Under the pieces are notes generated by a model, which saw only the letters and a program-made list of their open reading frames with translations, was not told the origin of the DNA and made no database searches. A program made the position numbers and the translations under genes. From contig NZ_CP107819.1 of assembly GCF_036346295.1 (NCBI RefSeq), forward strand, positions 7,998,001 through 8,062,000: DNA of 64,000 nt, written 5' to 3'. How positions within the stretch are numbered: position 1 is the stretch's first letter; every line of letters starts with the position of its first letter. This DNA is from Streptomyces sp. NBC_00536 (GTDB lineage Bacteria; Actinomycetota; Actinomycetes; Streptomycetales; Streptomycetaceae). Shown piece after piece: positions 19,262 through 27,531 of the stretch.

Positions 19262-19288
19262 GGTCACACTCCCGGCGCCCCATCCGTC
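19262..19288 (+). promoter_or_regulatory. ECF41-type promoter
   Basis: GGTCACA (19262-19268), 16-nt spacer, CGTC (19285-19288). Against my recalled ECF41 consensus TGTCACA-N16-CGTC, ten of eleven fixed bases agree and the spacer is exact. It lies 37 nt before ATG 19326. The same architecture precedes the ECF41 sigma gene at 5425-5451. Confidence 0.75.
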
Positions 19289-19325
19289 AGTGCTGTGTAG
19301 ACACCGACCGAAGGAGCCAGCAGCC

Positions 19326-19859
19326 ATGACGACCACCTCCTCCTCCTCCTCCTCCTCCTCTTCCTCCCCCTCTTCCTCCGCCTCGATCTCGCGGATGCCC
19401 AACCCCGGCGAGTTCGTCCCGGAACTGAGCGACGTCAGCGCCGCCCTGTTCCGGGCCACGGGCAACCGCTCGGTGCCCCGCGCCACGATGAGCCTGGTCC
19501 ACCTGCGCGCCGGGCAGATCGTCGGCAACACCTACCTGACCATCCTGAACACCAACTTCCTCCGCAAGGCCGGGGTGTCCGAGGAGCGCATCACGGCCGT
19601 GTCGTCCTGGCAGGACGCCCCCTATTTCACCGAGGCCGAGCGGGCCGCCCTGGCCCTGGTCGAGGCGGTCCTCCAGCCCGCCCCGCAGGGCAAGGAGCGG
19701 GTCAGCGACGAGCTGTACGCGGAGGCGGCCAGGCACTACGACGAGAAGGCGCTGGCCACCCTCACGATCGCGATCGGCCAGATCAACTTCTTCATCGCCC
19801 TGGCCGTGATCGGCAAGCCCCAGCCGGTCACTTCCCTGGCGGACCAGCAGTGGGACTGA
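19326..19859 (+). CDS. Carboxymuconolactone decarboxylase family (AhpD-like) protein with poly-Ser N-terminus
   Basis: A 177-residue protein. The body has the CMD helical layout: SLVHLRAGQIVGNTYL, then AGVSEERITAVSSWQDAPYF, then FTEAERAALALVEAVL and ALATLTIAIGQINFFIALAV. The usual AhpD Cys pair (CxxC) is absent: the equivalent region reads RAGQIVGN. A peroxidase role is therefore unlikely and a decarboxylase or oxidoreductase-like role more likely. The N-terminus carries a Thr/Ser tract with ten serines in a row, encoded by TCC repeats. The ECF41-type promoter 37 nt upstream fits the family rule that ECF41 factors control CMD-type genes. Confidence 0.88.
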   Translation: MTTTSSSSSSSSSSPSSSASISRMPNPGEFVPELSDVSAALFRATGNRSVPRATMSLVHLRAGQIVGNTYLTILNTNFLRKAGVSEERITAVSSWQDAPYFTEAERAALALVEAVLQPAPQGKERVSDELYAEAARHYDEKALATLTIAIGQINFFIALAVIGKPQPVTSLADQQWD

Positions 19860-19917
19860 CCTGCCCCCGCACCCGACCACCGCGGCGACAGCGCGCGCCT
19901 GGCGCGCACCAGGCGCT

Positions 19918-20298
19918 TCACGCACCCCGGCCCTGCTGATCGGTGTGCGTGGGCCGCTGAGGCTCGGTCGGCGGGGACCAGGCCGGCCACACCGGTCCGG
20001 GGTACACGGGTGCGCGCCGTGCGCGTCGTGCGCGGGCTTCGCGCGCGAGGAAGATGGCTCCCGAGGTGAGTGTCGCGAGGAACGACAGCGCGATGATGGC
20101 CGGCCGCCAGAAGTTGGCGTCCCCCACCATCTGCCGCCAGGCCAGCCCCGAACCCACCGCCAGGGCCACCAGCATGGGAAGCCTCGCCAGGAGTGACAGC
20201 CTGCTGCTCGTCACCACGAAGGCGTAGCCGAGGGCGAAGCCCGGCGCTGCCACCACGATGAAGCCGAAGACGATGAAGAAGAGAAAGACGAAGAGCAT
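19918..20298 (-). CDS. Small hypothetical membrane protein
   Basis: About 126 residues from ATG 20298 (a GTG 8 codons upstream has no ribosome site). Three to four hydrophobic segments are seen: MLFVFLFFIVFGFIVVA, GFALGYAFVV, LPMLVALAVGSGLA and PAIIALSFLATLTSGAIFL. A basic stretch and a Pro-rich hydrophilic tail follow. I do not recognise the family. It is convergent with the decarboxylase-like gene and lies after the M4 protease terminator. Confidence 0.6.
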   Translation of the reverse strand: MLFVFLFFIVFGFIVVAAPGFALGYAFVVTSSRLSLLARLPMLVALAVGSGLAWRQMVGDANFWRPAIIALSFLATLTSGAIFLAREARARRARRAPVYPGPVWPAWSPPTEPQRPTHTDQQGRGA

Positions 20299-20463
20299 GT
20301 CGCGCCGACCCCCGGATCTCACGGCGAACCTGTGGCAAGGGCGGGCGGATCCACGTCCCCCGCTCCAGCAGGCTCCCGGCCTCCATGCTGTCAGAGAATC
20401 TGAACGTGTTCAATACTGTGTTCAATGCTGTGGGTCGGAGCGCTTCAGGGTGTGCCGGGACGC

Positions 20464-20503
20464 ACGTCAGGGCCGGCCTCCGGGTGGAGGCCGGCCCTGA
20501 CGT
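20464..20503 (-). terminator. Strong hairpin terminator after the M4 protease
   Basis: An 18-bp perfect stem, arms 20464-20481 and 20486-20503 (core CAGGGCCGGCCTCC), around a GGGT loop. It is 54 nt after the protease stop on the minus strand and lacks a U-tract, as is common in Streptomyces. Confidence 0.85.
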
Positions 20504-20557
20504 CTTGTCTTACGAGGAGCGCCGATCAGGCGCGGTCGTGCGGAAGGTGCGCCTGAA

Positions 20558-22600
20558 TCAGAAGGTGAGCTTGAAGTCGGTGATCGTGCCGACGTCCTGG
20601 GCGGCCTTGTCCTGGACCTTCAGCTTCCAGGTGCCGTTGGCCGCTACGGCCGAGGCGTTGACGGTGTACGTCTTGTCGAGGTTCGCCGTGGAGTCCGAAG
20701 AGGAGCTCTGCAGGCGGTACGAGGTGCCGTTGGGTGCCACGAGGTCGATCTGGAGGTCACCGATGTAGGTGTGGGTGATCTTCACGCCGACCTTGAGCGT
20801 GCTCGGCGCGTTGCCGGTGATTCCGGTGACGGCGACCGACGAGGTGACCGCCGGGCCGGGGGAGTCCGGGATGGCGACGCGGGTCGTGCTGTCGAAGACG
20901 TTCCCCGGGGTGGGGGTGCCGCCGTTCGAACGGGCGCCGACGTTGATGGCGGCCCAGGCGTCGGTGATGTTGTTGACCTCGGCGCTGCCGGCCCCGTACA
21001 GCTCGGTGGCCGCGGCGATCGTGCCGGCGCGGGCGCCCGCGTAGTCCGTGCTGGAGTTGAACTTGGTGGTGAGCGCCTTGTACCAGATGAGCTGCGCCTT
21101 GTCCCGGCCGATGCCGGTGACGGGCAGACCGTCGGAGGTCGGCGAGTTGTAGCTGAAGCCGTTGATCGTCTTGGCGCCCGAGCCCTCGGAGGCCAGGTAG
21201 AACCAGTGGTTCGCGGGGCCCGAGGAGTAGTGGACATCGAGGCTGCCGACGCCGGAGTACCACGAGTCCTTGGACCCGCCGTCCTTGCTCGGCTTGTCCA
21301 TGTAGCGCAGCGGGGTGCCGTCGCCGTTGATGTTGATCTGCTCGCCGATGAGGTAGTTGCCCGGCGCGCTGGGGTTGTTGGCGTAGAACTCGACCGACGT
21401 GCCCATGATGTCGGAGGTGGCCTCGTTCAGGCCGCCCGACTCGTCGCTGTAGTTGAGGCCGGCGGTGGCGGCGGTGACGCCGTGCGTCATCTCGTGACCG
21501 GCGACGTCCAGCGAGGTCAGCGGGTCGTTGTTGCCCGTTCCGTCGCCGTAGGTCATGCAGAAGCAGCCGTCGTCCCAGAACGCGTTGACGTAGGCGTTTC
21601 CGTAGTGGACGCGGGAGTAGGCGGCGACGCCGTCTCCGCGGATGCCGGCGCGGCCGAGGACGTTCTTGTAGAAGTCCCAGGTGACCCCGGCGCCGTACGC
21701 GGCGTCGGCGCCCGCGGTGACGGCGTTGGAGTTGGCTCCGTTGCCCCAGGTGTCGTTGGTCTGGGTGAAGAGCGAGCCCGTGCCGGACGTGCCGTGGTTC
21801 AGGTTGTACGTCTTGTGGCTGCCGCGGCCGGTGTCGTTCATCGTGAAGTTCGAACCGGACTGCGAGGTGCCGAGGGTGACCTGGCCGCTGTAGTGGGTGT
21901 TGCCGACACCGGTCTCGATGCCCTGCCACTGGTGGAGCTTGGCGCCCGTCTTGGCATCGGTGATGACGTGGAGCTGGTTGGGGGTGCCGTCGTCCTGGAG
22001 GCCGCCGACGACGGTCTCGTAGGCGAGGGTCGGGACGCCCTTGGCCATCCACACGACCTTGCGGGGCGCGGCGTCGGCCTTGGTGGCCTTGGAGCCGACC
22101 GCCTTCGCGGCGTCGAGGGCCTGCACTCCGGCGGCCGCCGGAGCGTCGGCCGGGGCGGCGGTGGAGATGCCCGCCAGCTGGGCGTTGGACGCCTTGTTGA
22201 CGCTCTGCGTCTTGTCGGCGGCGGTACGGCTCACGACCAGGTCGCCACCGAGGACGGGCAGTCCTTCGTAGGTGCGCTCGTACCGCGTGTGGGTGGTCCC
22301 GTCCTGGTCCTTGGTGACGTCGTGGACGAGGAGCTTCTCCTGGGCGGCGAGGCCGAGTTCCTTGGCCGTGGCGGCCGTGGTGCTCTGCGCCTTGGCTATG
22401 AGCTCGGCGCGCTGGGACGGGGAGAGCTGCGCGGGCAGCGCACCCGGGTTGCGTACGGCCTGGCCCTTGGCGGCGGCGGCGTTCGCGGGCGCCTCGGCCT
22501 GGGCACTGGCGGTGCCGGCCTGGACGACCGCGGTGAGCAGAGCTGCCGCGGTGAGCAGGGCGCCGGTGGCGGTGGCGTGACGACGGTGCGTCGATTTCAC
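20558..22600 (-). CDS. Secreted M4 (thermolysin-like) metalloprotease with P domain
   Basis: A 680-residue preproprotein. GTG 22600 has an AAGGAG site. A signal peptide (residues 1-35, ending TASAQA), an FTP/PepSY-type propeptide (to about 200) and the catalytic domain (about 220-540) follow. The zinc site is VAGHEMTHG with the third ligand in GLNEATSD 20 residues on. The catalytic region ends in a GIGRDKAQLIWYKAL helix. Residues 565-680 are a proprotein-convertase P domain (VKITHTYIGDLQIDLVAPNG, TWKLKVQD), common in Streptomyces M4 enzymes and possibly aiding folding or substrate binding. It is probably an extracellular protein-degrading enzyme. Confidence 0.95.
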   Translation of the reverse strand: MKSTHRRHATATGALLTAAALLTAVVQAGTASAQAEAPANAAAAKGQAVRNPGALPAQLSPSQRAELIAKAQSTTAATAKELGLAAQEKLLVHDVTKDQDGTTHTRYERTYEGLPVLGGDLVVSRTAADKTQSVNKASNAQLAGISTAAPADAPAAAGVQALDAAKAVGSKATKADAAPRKVVWMAKGVPTLAYETVVGGLQDDGTPNQLHVITDAKTGAKLHQWQGIETGVGNTHYSGQVTLGTSQSGSNFTMNDTGRGSHKTYNLNHGTSGTGSLFTQTNDTWGNGANSNAVTAGADAAYGAGVTWDFYKNVLGRAGIRGDGVAAYSRVHYGNAYVNAFWDDGCFCMTYGDGTGNNDPLTSLDVAGHEMTHGVTAATAGLNYSDESGGLNEATSDIMGTSVEFYANNPSAPGNYLIGEQININGDGTPLRYMDKPSKDGGSKDSWYSGVGSLDVHYSSGPANHWFYLASEGSGAKTINGFSYNSPTSDGLPVTGIGRDKAQLIWYKALTTKFNSSTDYAGARAGTIAAATELYGAGSAEVNNITDAWAAINVGARSNGGTPTPGNVFDSTTRVAIPDSPGPAVTSSVAVTGITGNAPSTLKVGVKITHTYIGDLQIDLVAPNGTSYRLQSSSSDSTANLDKTYTVNASAVAANGTWKLKVQDKAAQDVGTITDFKLTF

Positions 22601-23281
22601 GCTGACTCCTTATACATGGGGGGTACCGGGCGGCTGGGATGAGGCCGACCGGGCCGAGCACGCGGAGCTGGTCCGCGCTGGGGATGGGGAGAGAGTGCCA
22701 ACGATCAACACCCTTGTCAGGACCGCGTCATGAATTCGCCGAAACGTGGCTGGATTTCGCCTCTTTGCGTCCGCTGAACGGACGGCCCGGGGTGGTCCGG
22801 GCCCGCGCAGGACTGCCCGGGATGGTCCAACAGCCCTTCTCCGCGGCGGGACTTGCTCCGCTTGAGGGGTGGATCTCCGGGTGCGACCCGGTGGCCGAGG
22901 GGTCGGTGAACTGCGCATTCAGGTAAAGCCTTCGGCATCAACCGTCAAATTGACTTGTCCTGCACATGACTTGCCTGGTGGGATCGCGGAAGCCGATCCG
23001 TGCGGTGCCCTCTTCCTTTGGGAGTCCGAAATGCGACCAGTCCGTCGTGTGCGGGCGTGCGCGGCGGCCGCGCGCTGAGGAGGGTGGTACGGCTCCTCGT
23101 GCTCCTCTGGCTTCTCCTGTTTCTGCGGCTCCTCCCGCTGTTTCTCCGGCTCCTCCCGCAAGCCGGTGCGACCGCCCGCGGCCCCCGCTCGCCCCACTCC
23201 CCGCTGTCGCCGTCGCCGAGTTGAACGGCGCTCGGAGCTGGCTATTGTGGAAGCCCGATCACGGGGTGCGGAGGGGGATCC
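22601..23281. other. Long intergenic region between divergent genes
   Basis: A 680-nt spacer between the M4 protease and the hypothetical gene at 23282. It should contain both promoters. I see a TTGACT hexamer at 22949-22954 as a possible -35 for the plus strand but no matching -10. Positions 23090-23165 are a CTCCT/GGCTCCTCC-rich low-complexity run that creates a hydrophobic-looking but unconvincing reading frame. No RNA gene is seen. Confidence 0.5.
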
Positions 23282-24079
23282 GTGGGGAAGTACCGGGTAC
23301 CGAATCCGTTCCGCGCCGTCTTGGCCGCCGTGCCTGATCTCCGCTGGCTGCGCGGGCGGCTGGGGAACGGACCGGCGTACCCGGATCCGCCGAGCCGGGT
23401 CCGCTTGCGCGAGCGGGAACGGATGGTCCGGGCGGAGTGGGAGGCGCTGCGCGAGCAGCTCGCTCCGGCAGCGGCGGAACACCTCGCCCGAGTGGGCGAG
23501 CTGCTGGCCGACCCGCGGCTGGAGTTCACACCGGCCCTCGGCCAGAACGCGGTACGACGGGACTACCTGGCCGCCACGGAGGCGTACCACGCCGCGGGCA
23601 AGCTGCTGGACGAGGCGCAGGACCTGCCGGACCTTGCGGCCTGCGTGGTGCTCGCCGACCGGGCGGTCGAACTGTTCGCCGCCGCCCGTGCCCGGCACCT
23701 GGGCCAACGCCCGCCCGCGCCGCGTCCCCGCTGCTTCTACAACCCGCTGCACGGGACTGCCGCCGAGCCGCCCCGGAACCAGGGTGTCCGCAAGGGGCGG
23801 AAGGTGGTCGCCCGGGAGGCCGCCGCGGCGCGCCGCCCGGCGTGCGAGCCCTGTCGGCTCGCCCTCATCGCGGGGGAGTCCCCCAATGTCCTGCCGGCCC
23901 TCTGGACGGTCCGCGACGCGCGTGACCGCCCCGTGACGGTGCTCGTGCCCTACTACTCACTGCCCCGTCAGGCGTCGATCTGGTCGGGCACCGCCTGCGG
24001 CTCCTACGACGACGAGGCGGCCGGCCGGGTGCTGCGCGGCGAGCACCGGCGCCGGACGGTCGCACCCCCGGCCGGCTGA
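23282..24079 (+). CDS. Conserved hypothetical protein
   Basis: A 265-residue soluble protein. GTG 23282 has a strong GGAGGGGG site. The N-terminal half is helical and charged (RVRLRERERMVRAEWEALRE, AATEAYHAAGKLLDEA, LADRAVELFAAARARHL). The C-terminal half contains RCFYNPLHG, then a CEPCRLALIAGE segment with a CxxC pair, and VLVPYYSLPRQASIWSGTACGSYDDEA. This N-helical plus CxxC plus PYY...SxWSGT arrangement occurs in several actinobacterial proteins of unknown function. The cysteines might bind zinc. It stands alone on its strand and is followed by a C-rich repeat. Confidence 0.75.
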   Translation: MGKYRVPNPFRAVLAAVPDLRWLRGRLGNGPAYPDPPSRVRLRERERMVRAEWEALREQLAPAAAEHLARVGELLADPRLEFTPALGQNAVRRDYLAATEAYHAAGKLLDEAQDLPDLAACVVLADRAVELFAAARARHLGQRPPAPRPRCFYNPLHGTAAEPPRNQGVRKGRKVVAREAAAARRPACEPCRLALIAGESPNVLPALWTVRDARDRPVTVLVPYYSLPRQASIWSGTACGSYDDEAAGRVLRGEHRRRTVAPPAG

Positions 24080-24084
24080 ACCTG

Positions 24085-24176
24085 GTCCTCCCCTCGCGTC
24101 CTCCCCCCGGTGCCTCGCCGCGGGTCCTCCCCCCCCGGTCCCTCCCCCCAGGTCCCTCGCCTAGGGTCCTCCCCGC
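24085..24176. repeat. Imperfect GGTCCTCCCC repeats
   Basis: Four to five loose copies of GGTCCTCCCC/CCGG units between the hypothetical gene and the dioxygenase. Low-complexity DNA with no coding signal. Confidence 0.6.
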
Positions 24177-24251
24177 GGGCATTTGGCTCCGGCCGGTCCG
24201 CTCTGGAAAGGTCGTTCCTCCTGGACCTGGCCTGACCTGTTGGAGGAACAC

Positions 24252-25121
24252 GTGCACAAGACTGACCCCGAGTGGCGGTCGCCCTCCGGCGCGGGAGGTC
24301 CGGGGGACGGCACGGGCGGTCTGCGCGAGCGCGGATTCGTCCGTTACGGCCCGGAGCGGCTCGGCATCGCGCCCGCCGGCTCCGCGGCGGGGGACCTGGC
24401 CCGGATCCGGGAGGTCGTCGCGGATCTGCCGCCCGACCCGAACGCGCCGGGAACGAACCGGTTCCGCCGCTACTCCCATGCCGTGTACCTGCCGTGGAAG
24501 GACGAACTGTCCTGGATCCCCGGAACCCCCGACCCCGTTTACGGCACGGTCACCTCGTTCTCCCACAACGAGGACGACGGGTACAACGGGCGCGACGAGC
24601 ATGACGAGCACGACCCCGAGTACGCGCGGCCCAAGCGGCGCGCTCTCCCCGAGCTCCCCGAGGCGCTGCGCGGAAACCCGCTGCTGCTGCGGCTCCTGCG
24701 CTGGGACATCGAACAGGTCCTGGGGCTGAAGAACCTGGCAAGACGGCCGCTGTGGGCCGGTGTCCACCTGATCAAGCTCGGCGTCCGCCATCACGACGAG
24801 GTCGCCGTTTCCTCCCCGGACTGCCTCCATCAGGACGGAGGCTCAGCGAGCACGTTCACCTTCGCCCACCTGATCAGCCGTACCAACGTCACCGGCGGGC
24901 AGAACGTCATCGCCACACCCGACAGCGCGGGCCTCCGGCCCGATGACCCGGCCGCGGACATCCACGCCGACTTCACCCTCACCGAGCCACTGCAGGGCTA
25001 CGCCGTCCACGACCACAGGGTCAGCCATTACGTCGGCCCGGTCCGCGCGGGTTCGGAGCCAGGGCCGGGCGAACGCTCCATCCTCATCGTCGGCCTCGCC
25101 CCGTACGTTCCCCAGCTCTGA
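24252..25121 (+). CDS. 2-oxoglutarate/Fe(II) dioxygenase family protein (BsmA/IDO-like)
   Basis: A 289-residue protein; GTG 24252 has a GGAGG site 6 nt away. The metal-binding pattern is HQDGG (His and Asp) near residue 196, followed by TFTFAHLISRTNVTGG and, near the end, GYAVHDHRVSHYVGPV with the distal His. This fits the 2OG-Fe_dioxy family that includes L-isoleucine 4-hydroxylase, so a free amino acid or peptide residue may be the substrate. A DEHDEHD acidic stretch lies near residue 116. No biosynthetic partners are adjacent. Confidence 0.85.
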   Translation: MHKTDPEWRSPSGAGGPGDGTGGLRERGFVRYGPERLGIAPAGSAAGDLARIREVVADLPPDPNAPGTNRFRRYSHAVYLPWKDELSWIPGTPDPVYGTVTSFSHNEDDGYNGRDEHDEHDPEYARPKRRALPELPEALRGNPLLLRLLRWDIEQVLGLKNLARRPLWAGVHLIKLGVRHHDEVAVSSPDCLHQDGGSASTFTFAHLISRTNVTGGQNVIATPDSAGLRPDDPAADIHADFTLTEPLQGYAVHDHRVSHYVGPVRAGSEPGPGERSILIVGLAPYVPQL

Positions 25122-25170
25122 CTTGACCCGTAGATTCGCAACCGTACGAATGAACACAGAGGTGGGGAAA

Positions 25171-25380
25171 ATGGTTGCTCTGGCACTGCTGGGGATCTTG
25201 GCGCTCGTCATCGGCGGGTGTGCGTGTGTGGTGTGGGCTGAGCGGGGCGGGCCCCGATGGGCCCGCGGTGTGGCGAGGGTGACGCTCGCCGGCGGTGAAC
25301 TGGTGCGCCGCGCCGCGAAGGACAGGCGCCGCCGCGAGCGCCGCGGCCTGAACGGATCCAGCGGCGGCGACGGCGACTAG
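25171..25380 (+). CDS. Small single-span membrane protein
   Basis: A 69-residue protein. ATG 25171 has a GGTGGGG site; an in-frame ATG at 25150 is less well placed. One N-terminal span (MVALALLGILALVIGGCACVV) is followed by a basic tail (RRAAKDRRRRERRG), giving an N-out, C-in orientation. The stop overlaps the histidine kinase stop tail to tail by 4 nt. The family is not recognised. Confidence 0.6.
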   Translation: MVALALLGILALVIGGCACVVWAERGGPRWARGVARVTLAGGELVRRAAKDRRRRERRGLNGSSGGDGD

Positions 25381-26741
25381 GAACGGGCCCGCGGGGCATG
25401 GGGCGGCAGTCGGAAGCCGACCTCGGCCCCGCCGTCCGGGGCGGCGGTGGCGAAGACGGTGCCGTCGTCGGCGGTGACCAGGTCGTGGACGATCGCGAGC
25501 CCGAGGCCCGAGCCCGGCACGGCCTGGGTGCGCGGGCCGCGGTAGAAGCGGTCGAAGACGGCGTCCCGTTCGTCCGGCGCGATACCGGGACCGTGGTCGC
25601 GTACGGACAGCCGGGCACCCTCGACGTGGACGGTGACGGGGGTGTCCCCGGGGCTGAACTTCAGTGCGTTGCTGAGGAGGTTGTCGACGCAGCGCCGCAC
25701 CGCCCGCGGGCGGGCCCGTACCGGGACGGGGGCGCGGGCGGTGACCGTGACGGTCCGGCCCGTGCGCTGCCGGTGGCGGTGCGCGGCGTCCTCGGCCTCG
25801 GCGGTCAGGTCGACCTCGGCCGGTTCCTCCTCGGTGGAGCGGTCGGTCGCGAGGTCGACGAGCTCGCGGACCAGGGTGTCGAGCGCGGCCGCCTCGGTGA
25901 CCAGGGTGGTGAGGATCTGCTCCTCGTCCTCGGGGGCGAGCCTGCCGCGCCCCCGCTGGAGCAGCTCCGCGCTGCCGCGCACCGAGGTCAGCGGGGTGCG
26001 CAGCTCGTGGCTGGCGTCCTGGACGAGGCGCTGCTGCTGTGCGCGGGAGCGCCGCAGGGCGTCGAACATGCTGGCGAAGCTGCGGGTCAGCTGGCCGATC
26101 TCGTCCCGTCCGGCCTGCGGCAGGGCGGTGGCCAGGTCCTGGGCGGTGGTCAGGTCCCGGGTGGTGGTGATGTCCCGGGTCACCCGGGCCAGGCGGCGCA
26201 CCGGGAGCAGGATCCGGTCCAGGGCGAGCCAGCTCAGCAGCGCGGACAGGGCGGTGGCGGCGACGGTCGTCCAGGGGACCCGCCACAGGAACGCGTGGTC
26301 GATGCGCTCGGCGCCCGCGTAGTGCTGGGCGACCATGAGCGCGCCACCTCCACCCCCACCTCCACTGCTATTGCCGGGCAGCGGCACGGTCAGGACGCCG
26401 TACTCCGCGCCGTCGACGGTGATGTCCTCGCGGGCGCCGCTCCGCTCGCCGCGGGCCACTGCGAGGGCCGACTCCGGGGCGGGCAGCGCCGGGCGGCCCG
26501 GGTCCAGCGGTCGCACGGCACCCTCGGCGCTGAGCACCTGTTCGGTCGTGTCCGGCCGGACCGGGGGAGTACGGGAGGCGCCGAGCAGGGCGACGACCGT
26601 CACCGCGCGATCTTCGAGCGCGTGGTCGAACTGCTCGGCGACGACGTCGCTGACGCCCCGGTACGAGAGGAACGCGGCCAGCGTCATGGCGAGCGCGGCG
26701 GCGGCCACGACGACCAGGGTGATCTTGGTCCGCAGCATCAC
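25377..26741 (-). CDS. Sensor histidine kinase (HisKA type, partner of the 26738 regulator)
   Basis: A 454-residue membrane kinase. Spans are at about 7-25 (ITLVVVAAAALAMTLAAFLS) and 155-175, enclosing an extracellular domain of about 120 residues that contains a run of Gly (SSGGGGGGG). HAMP follows, with LLPVRRLARVTRDI. The phosphoacceptor is H245 in DASHELRTPL. The ATP-binding domain shows NLLSNALKFSPG, DHGPGIAPDE and GSGLGLAIVHDLV. The start ATGA overlaps the response-regulator stop, so the two are co-translated. The signal is unknown. Confidence 0.93.
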   Translation of the reverse strand: MMLRTKITLVVVAAAALAMTLAAFLSYRGVSDVVAEQFDHALEDRAVTVVALLGASRTPPVRPDTTEQVLSAEGAVRPLDPGRPALPAPESALAVARGERSGAREDITVDGAEYGVLTVPLPGNSSGGGGGGGALMVAQHYAGAERIDHAFLWRVPWTTVAATALSALLSWLALDRILLPVRRLARVTRDITTTRDLTTAQDLATALPQAGRDEIGQLTRSFASMFDALRRSRAQQQRLVQDASHELRTPLTSVRGSAELLQRGRGRLAPEDEEQILTTLVTEAAALDTLVRELVDLATDRSTEEEPAEVDLTAEAEDAAHRHRQRTGRTVTVTARAPVPVRARPRAVRRCVDNLLSNALKFSPGDTPVTVHVEGARLSVRDHGPGIAPDERDAVFDRFYRGPRTQAVPGSGLGLAIVHDLVTADDGTVFATAAPDGGAEVGFRLPPHAPRARS

Positions 26742-27487
26742 GCGGCCCGGACGGTGTAGCCGACGTTGCGCACGGTGTGGATCAGCCGTGGCGCACCGTC
26801 CTGCTCGGTCTTGCGGCGCAGGTAGCCGATGTACACGTCGAGGGACCGTGAGGTGGTGTCGAAGTCGTAGCCCCAGATGCGCTCGTATATCTGCGTACGG
26901 GTGAGGACGGCACCCTGGTGGTGCAGCAGCAGCTCCAGCACGTCGAACTCGGTCTTCGTCAGGTCCAGCGGCCGGGAGCCCCGGTGCGCCAGCCGGGCCC
27001 CGGGATCGAGGGTGAGGTCCGCGAAGGCGAGCACACCGGCACCGGCACCAGAACCAGCACCGGCCGCGCCACCGGCACCGGCACCGGCCGCGGCCTGCGG
27101 GTCCGCAGTGCGCCGCAGCAGGGCGCGGATCCGGGCGAACAGCTCCTCCGTCGCGAAGGGCTTCGACAGGAAGTCATCGGCGCCCGCGTCCAGACCGGCG
27201 ACCCGGTCACCGATCTGGTGACGGGCCGTCAGAACCAGTACGGGCAGCCGCTCGCCGCGCCGCCGCAGCATCCGGCACAGCGCCAGACCGTCCAGCCCGG
27301 GCATGACCACGTCCACCAACGCCAGGTCGGGGGAGTCCCGTTCGAGCACGCCGAGGGCTTCGAGCCCGTCGGACGCCAGCAGGACGCGGTACCCCTCGAA
27401 GCGCAGCAGCTGGTCCAGCGTGCTGCGCACACCGGGGTCGTCCTCGACGACCAGCACCGTACGGCGGTTCTCGCTCACCTCAGTCAT
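26738..27487 (-). CDS. OmpR-family response regulator
   Basis: A 249-residue regulator from ATG 27487. The receiver domain has VVEDDPG, the phosphoacceptor D59 in LALVDVVMPG, and LTARHQIGDRV. A flexible Ala/Gly-rich linker (about 125-155) leads to the winged-helix domain (LDLTKTEFDVLELLLHHQG, RTQIYERIWGYDFDT, RSLDVYIGYLRRKTE). It is the first gene of the operon with the kinase at 25377. Its target is not evident; the secreted hydrolase gene upstream is on the same strand 45 nt away. Confidence 0.95.
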   Translation of the reverse strand: MTEVSENRRTVLVVEDDPGVRSTLDQLLRFEGYRVLLASDGLEALGVLERDSPDLALVDVVMPGLDGLALCRMLRRRGERLPVLVLTARHQIGDRVAGLDAGADDFLSKPFATEELFARIRALLRRTADPQAAAGAGAGGAAGAGSGAGAGVLAFADLTLDPGARLAHRGSRPLDLTKTEFDVLELLLHHQGAVLTRTQIYERIWGYDFDTTSRSLDVYIGYLRRKTEQDGAPRLIHTVRNVGYTVRAA

Positions 27488-27531
27488 GTGATCATCTTCG
27501 CCGCCGGTGGACGTGGTCACGACGCCGGGCC

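Noticed and set aside
20757..22661. Long open frame opposite/offset to the M4 protease
   Set aside because: It is an out-of-frame reading of the protease, Arg/Pro/His-rich with no homology-like segments, as expected in high-GC DNA.
22680..22720. CIRCE-like heat-shock element upstream of the M4 gene
   Set aside because: Only one half (TTGGCACTC on the minus strand) resembles the element; the inverted half is missing.
23000..23224. Hydrophobic small membrane protein
   Set aside because: Its Leu-rich core is the direct translation of CTCCT/TTCTCC low-complexity DNA and it has no ribosome site.
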